Source: a bacterium
Lineage (GTDB): Bacteria; JAHJDO01
Direction: 5' to 3'
Length of the DNA: 9,296 nt
Assembly: GCA_030671985.1 (NCBI GenBank)
Contig: DAOVHI010000048.1
Location: 1-9,296 of the forward strand
The translations under genes were made by a program, and so were the position numbers. Positions 7,021 through 9,296 of this stretch are shown one piece after another (the stretch's first letter is position 1; each line of letters begins with the position of its first letter). Under the pieces are notes generated by a model. It saw only the letters and a program-made list of their open reading frames with translations. It searched no databases and was not told the DNA's origin.

Positions 7021-7134
7021 ATGGTTATTAAATCTCAAAATACACAACAAAAAAAGCAGAATCCACTGGTAGCTATAGTGCTTGTCTTAGTTATTGTAGC
7101 TTGTGTGGCATTTATGATAAAAAGTTTCCTGTGA
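7021..7134 (+). CDS. Small single-span membrane protein (37 residues), uncharacterised
   Basis: A reading frame of 37 codons from ATG 7021 to TGA 7132-7134. The N-terminus (residues 1-14) is polar and basic with a Gln/Lys run (QNTQQKKQN); residues 15-33 form one hydrophobic helix (PLVAIVLVLVIVACVAFMI), ending Lys-Ser-Phe-Leu. By the positive-inside rule the N-terminus should face the cytoplasm. The strong ribosome site and only 16 bases after the beta-propeller stop codon argue for expression in the same operon. I recognise no family. It is short for a gene caller and easily missed. It could be a small subunit or regulator of the neighbouring membrane proteins; this is inference. Confidence 0.7.
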   Translation: MVIKSQNTQQKKQNPLVAIVLVLVIVACVAFMIKSFL

Positions 7135-7164
7135 TGCTCGCTTTAAGGCAGAACCTCCTATGCG

Positions 7165-8457
7165 TTAGATTCCGAATCTTTTGTAAATTTCCTTAATGTT
7201 TTTTAGGTGTGTTCTGATATTGAAGCTTTCTTTTATCTCTTCACGAGATAATATGTCGCGCATTTTTTTGTTTTTCAAGAGAACCGTTTTAAAATCTTTT
7301 TTCTCTCTTACTGCTTCCATAGAGATGTGTTGCACTATTTCATACGCATCTTCTTTTGTTAAGCCCTTTTTCACAAGTTTTAGCAGTATTGTTTGGGAAA
7401 AGATACTGCCTCTGGTTTTTTCAAGATTGGTTTTCATGTTTTCCGGACGCACCAAAAGATTCTTTATCAGCCAAATAAATTTATGCAGTATGTAATCCAG
7501 AGCAATTGTGCTATCGGGAATAATTATTCTTTCTACGGATGAGTGCGAAATATCTCTTTCATGCCATAAAGCGATATTCTCCATTGCAGGTATGGAATTA
7601 GCTCTGATCAGCCTCGCCAGTCCGCATATGCGTTCGCAAATAATAGGATTTTTCTTATGAGGCATAGCGGAAGAGCCCTTCTGCCCTTTGGCAAAAGCTT
7701 CCTGTACTTCGTTAACCTCCGTGCGCTGTAATCCTCTTATCTCGGTAGCAAATTTTTCCAGAGAGCTTGCAATTAAACCTAATGTTGTCATTAATTCCGC
7801 GTGCCTGTCTCTTTGTAATACTTGTGTTGATAACGGAGACGGGGTAAGTCCAAGTTTTTTACATACATACTGCTCTACATATGGATCTATGTTGGAATAA
7901 GTTCCTACTGCCCCTGATATTTTCCCATACTTTATTGTGTTCTTTGCATGCTCAAGTCTCTGTATATGCCTCTCAACCTCATCAAACCATAGAAGCATTT
8001 TCAATCCGAATGTTATCGGTTCTGCATGTACACCATGGGACCTGCCGATCATAACAGTATTCTTATGCTTTTTAGCCATCTTCTTAAGCGCTCTCTTCAG
8101 TTCCAGTAAATCTTCCAAAAGCAAATCTACAGCTTGAGTCATATTGTAAGAAAGAGCTGTATCCAATACATCGGAAGAGGTAAGACCCATATGAATGAAA
8201 CGCGCGTCTTTGCCTACTTTTTCGGAGATAGATGTAAGAAAAGCGATTACGTCATGCTTCACTACTTTTTCTATTTGATGAATCCTCTTTATATCAAATT
8301 TACTTTTATCTTTTATCTTTTTTAAAGATTCTTTTGGTATCTCACCAAGCTCACACAGAGCTTCACACGCAAGCAATTCAACCTTGAGCCATGTATTAAA
8401 CTTATTCTCATCGCTCCAGATCCTCTCCATATCGGGCAGTGAATATCTAGGAATCAT
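7165..8457 (-). CDS. purB: Adenylosuccinate lyase
   Basis: Catalyses two fumarate-releasing steps of purine synthesis: SAICAR to AICAR and adenylosuccinate to AMP. The 430-residue length matches the short bacterial (B. subtilis/Thermotoga) type. Key parts in order: KHDVIAF with His68, MGLTSSDVLDTAL (90-102), GRSHGVHAEPITFG (138-151) with the catalytic-type His141, and the fumarase/aspartase-superfamily signature GSSAMPHKKNP (261-271) whose Ser262/Ser263 lie on the mobile catalytic loop. ARDIS-type residues follow (LWHERDISHSSVER, 297-310). No key residue is missing. The start has AAGGAG about nine bases upstream and a near-consensus promoter behind it. It is convergent to the comEC cluster and alone on its strand; no other pur gene is visible in the window. 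Confidence 0.97.
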   Translation of the reverse strand: MIPRYSLPDMERIWSDENKFNTWLKVELLACEALCELGEIPKESLKKIKDKSKFDIKRIHQIEKVVKHDVIAFLTSISEKVGKDARFIHMGLTSSDVLDTALSYNMTQAVDLLLEDLLELKRALKKMAKKHKNTVMIGRSHGVHAEPITFGLKMLLWFDEVERHIQRLEHAKNTIKYGKISGAVGTYSNIDPYVEQYVCKKLGLTPSPLSTQVLQRDRHAELMTTLGLIASSLEKFATEIRGLQRTEVNEVQEAFAKGQKGSSAMPHKKNPIICERICGLARLIRANSIPAMENIALWHERDISHSSVERIIIPDSTIALDYILHKFIWLIKNLLVRPENMKTNLEKTRGSIFSQTILLKLVKKGLTKEDAYEIVQHISMEAVREKKDFKTVLLKNKKMRDILSREEIKESFNIRTHLKNIKEIYKRFGI

Positions 8458-8496
8458 CTAATTATCTCCTTTAGTATCTATTTTAAGATTGAATTT

Positions 8497-8525
8497 ATTA
8501 TATCTTGTTTTATCGGCAGTGTCTA
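8497..8525 (-). promoter_or_regulatory. Predicted sigma70-type promoter of purB
   Basis: On the minus strand, TAGACA (8525 to 8520, five of six matches) is separated by 17 bases from a perfect TATAAT (8502 to 8497). Transcription would begin near 8490, leaving a leader of about 33 bases. I see no PurR-like operator or riboswitch in that short leader. Confidence 0.7.
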
Positions 8526-8542
8526 ATTAAACTCCCATTATT

Positions 8543-8571
8543 TTGCATTTAATCCCTAATTTGCGTATAAT
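8543..8571 (+). promoter_or_regulatory. Predicted promoter of the NYN nuclease gene, probably giving a leaderless mRNA
   Basis: A perfect TATAAT (8566-8571) has a weak TTGCAT (8543-8548) 17 bases upstream. The expected start of transcription, 8577-8579, is only three to five bases before the ATG at 8582, and no Shine-Dalgarno sequence lies between. It is back-to-back with the purB promoter. Confidence 0.5.
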
Positions 8572-8581
8572 TAGCGTTATT

Positions 8582-8971
8582 ATGGTTATTGTTGACGGTT
8601 ATAATGTGATTTATGCATGGGCTTGCTTAAGAGAAGCCGAAAGAGAAGGATTGGAGTACGCCAGAGAGAAACTAATTCAGATTATGACAAGATATCAAGA
8701 TTTTAATGATAAAGACGTGTCCATAGTATTTGACGGTTCCAAAAGATTTGATAATATGTGTTCTGATCAGATAAACACTGACGTCAACATTATTTTTTCA
8801 AAGAACGGCAAGACCGCAGATTCGACAATTGAAAGAATGATTTATAAGCTCCCGGATAAATCAAGGGCTCTGGTGGTGACCTCCGACCGCTTTATTCGTA
8901 TGATGGCAGGAGGAATGGGAGCAAGAAGTGTTTCTTCGGAAAATTTTGAACTAATGGTCAAGAACCAATAA
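8582..8971 (+). CDS. YacP/NYN-domain (PIN-like) ribonuclease family protein
   Basis: A 129-residue protein whose whole length is the NYN domain of the YacP (B. subtilis Rae1) type. It begins with the diagnostic MVIVDGYNVIYAW; acidic residues expected to bind metal are Asp5, Asp51 (VFDG), Asp80 and Glu84 (TADSTIE), and Asp102 in TSD. B. subtilis Rae1 is a ribosome-associated endoribonuclease that cuts certain mRNAs; transfer of that role here is inference. The protein lacks the roughly 40-residue charged C-terminal helix region of Rae1, with no sign of a frameshift downstream. I chose ATG 8582 because it starts the domain exactly; the in-frame TTG at 8543 would add 13 residues unlike the family and falls on the -35 of the promoter. 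A sensor gene follows after 25 bases. Confidence 0.88.
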   Translation: MVIVDGYNVIYAWACLREAEREGLEYAREKLIQIMTRYQDFNDKDVSIVFDGSKRFDNMCSDQINTDVNIIFSKNGKTADSTIERMIYKLPDKSRALVVTSDRFIRMMAGGMGARSVSSENFELMVKNQ

Positions 8972-8996
8972 TTACAGCTAAAGGCTGATTAATTTT

Positions 8997-9296
8997 ATGC
9001 GCTTTTTCAAGCCGAATATTCAAAACAAACTTATCTTCTCCTTTATGTTAATGGCACTTGTGCCCATTTTAATCTCAACTTTTGTAGCCACAAGAGTGAT
9101 ATCCGGACAGTTAGAAAAGGACATAAAGAGAAAGATACATAGCGCAACAGATTTAATCACGGACAAAATAGATACCCTTGAAAATAGAGCCGCTCTGATC
9201 GGAGAAATCATACTTAGCAACTTTGTGTTTATGCAGGCATTCAAACAGCAGGATGAAGCACAGATAATAAAACTTCTGGCTATGCTGGAGAAGGAA
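8997..9296 (+). CDS. N-terminal part of a membrane sensor protein (partial at right edge)
   Basis: A frame open for 100 codons from ATG 8997 to the window end. The start MRFFKPNIQNKLIFSFMLMA is a short basic leader running into one membrane segment (about residues 12-33, LIFSFMLMALVPILISTFVA), followed by a soluble, helix-rich extracytoplasmic region (34-100) with charged heptad-like stretches (QLEKDIKRKI, TDLITDKIDTLENRA). This pattern is typical of the sensory half of histidine kinases, diguanylate cyclases or chemoreceptors with a periplasmic Cache-type domain. The output domain lies outside the window, so the class cannot be decided. The ribosome site (AAAGG) is weak and rather far from the ATG. 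It is 25 bases after the NYN gene and probably cotranscribed with it. Confidence 0.75.
   Translation, partial: MRFFKPNIQNKLIFSFMLMALVPILISTFVATRVISGQLEKDIKRKIHSATDLITDKIDTLENRAALIGEIILSNFVFMQAFKQQDEAQIIKLLAMLEKE

Noticed and set aside
7135-7164. Terminator between the small membrane protein and purB
   Set aside because: I looked for a stem-loop with a T-run on either strand and found only a three-base pairing.
7196-8325. Plus-strand open frames opposite purB
   Set aside because: They are shadows of a fully conserved adenylosuccinate lyase and have no ribosome sites or recognisable domains.
8543-8581. TTG start adding 13 residues to the NYN protein
   Set aside because: No ribosome site precedes it, the extra residues do not fit the family, and it overlaps the predicted -35 box.

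Overview
This AT-rich 9.3 kb window comes from a bacterial chromosome. A pyruvate:ferredoxin oxidoreductase points to an anaerobic or fermentative lifestyle. A PilZ protein, ComEC, a beta-propeller lipoprotein and a membrane sensor suggest a free-living bacterium, probably diderm. TGA is read as stop, so the code is standard. The mix of genes (NifJ, a YacP-type NYN nuclease, ComEC, a PD40 lipoprotein) would fit an uncultivated lineage such as Omnitrophota, but that placement is a low-confidence guess. I see no phage, integrase, insertion sequence, CRISPR, rRNA or tRNA gene.

Layout: (1) Positions 2-1624 hold the C-terminal part of nifJ, open at the left edge, followed 19 bp later by panD (1644-2000). 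(2) Convergent to panD is a PilZ-domain gene on the minus strand (2008-2430). (3) The divergent intergenic region 2431-2573 holds a promoter for each flanking gene and an inverted repeat that touches both. (4) A plus-strand cluster of five genes follows: an XRE-type regulator, a ComEC/Rec2 channel protein, an exported phospholipase D-superfamily protein overlapping comEC by 22 bp, a PD40 beta-propeller lipoprotein, and an unlisted 37-residue single-span membrane protein behind the strongest ribosome binding site in the window. (5) purB lies on the minus strand (7165-8457), convergent to that cluster. (6) Divergent from purB is a short YacP/NYN-type nuclease gene that looks leaderless. The window ends inside the first 100 codons of a membrane sensor gene.

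The most interesting part is the comEC cluster. The ComEC metallo-beta-lactamase-like C-terminal domain keeps its length and fold-like segments but has lost most metal ligands. The next gene, physically overlapping it, encodes an exported protein with two intact HKD nuclease/phospholipase motifs. This suggests, without proving it, that the nuclease role in DNA uptake has moved to a separate exported enzyme. The comEC gene also carries a perfect 37-bp palindrome inserted in frame just after its first membrane segment, which looks like a dispersed repeat that invaded the coding sequence.
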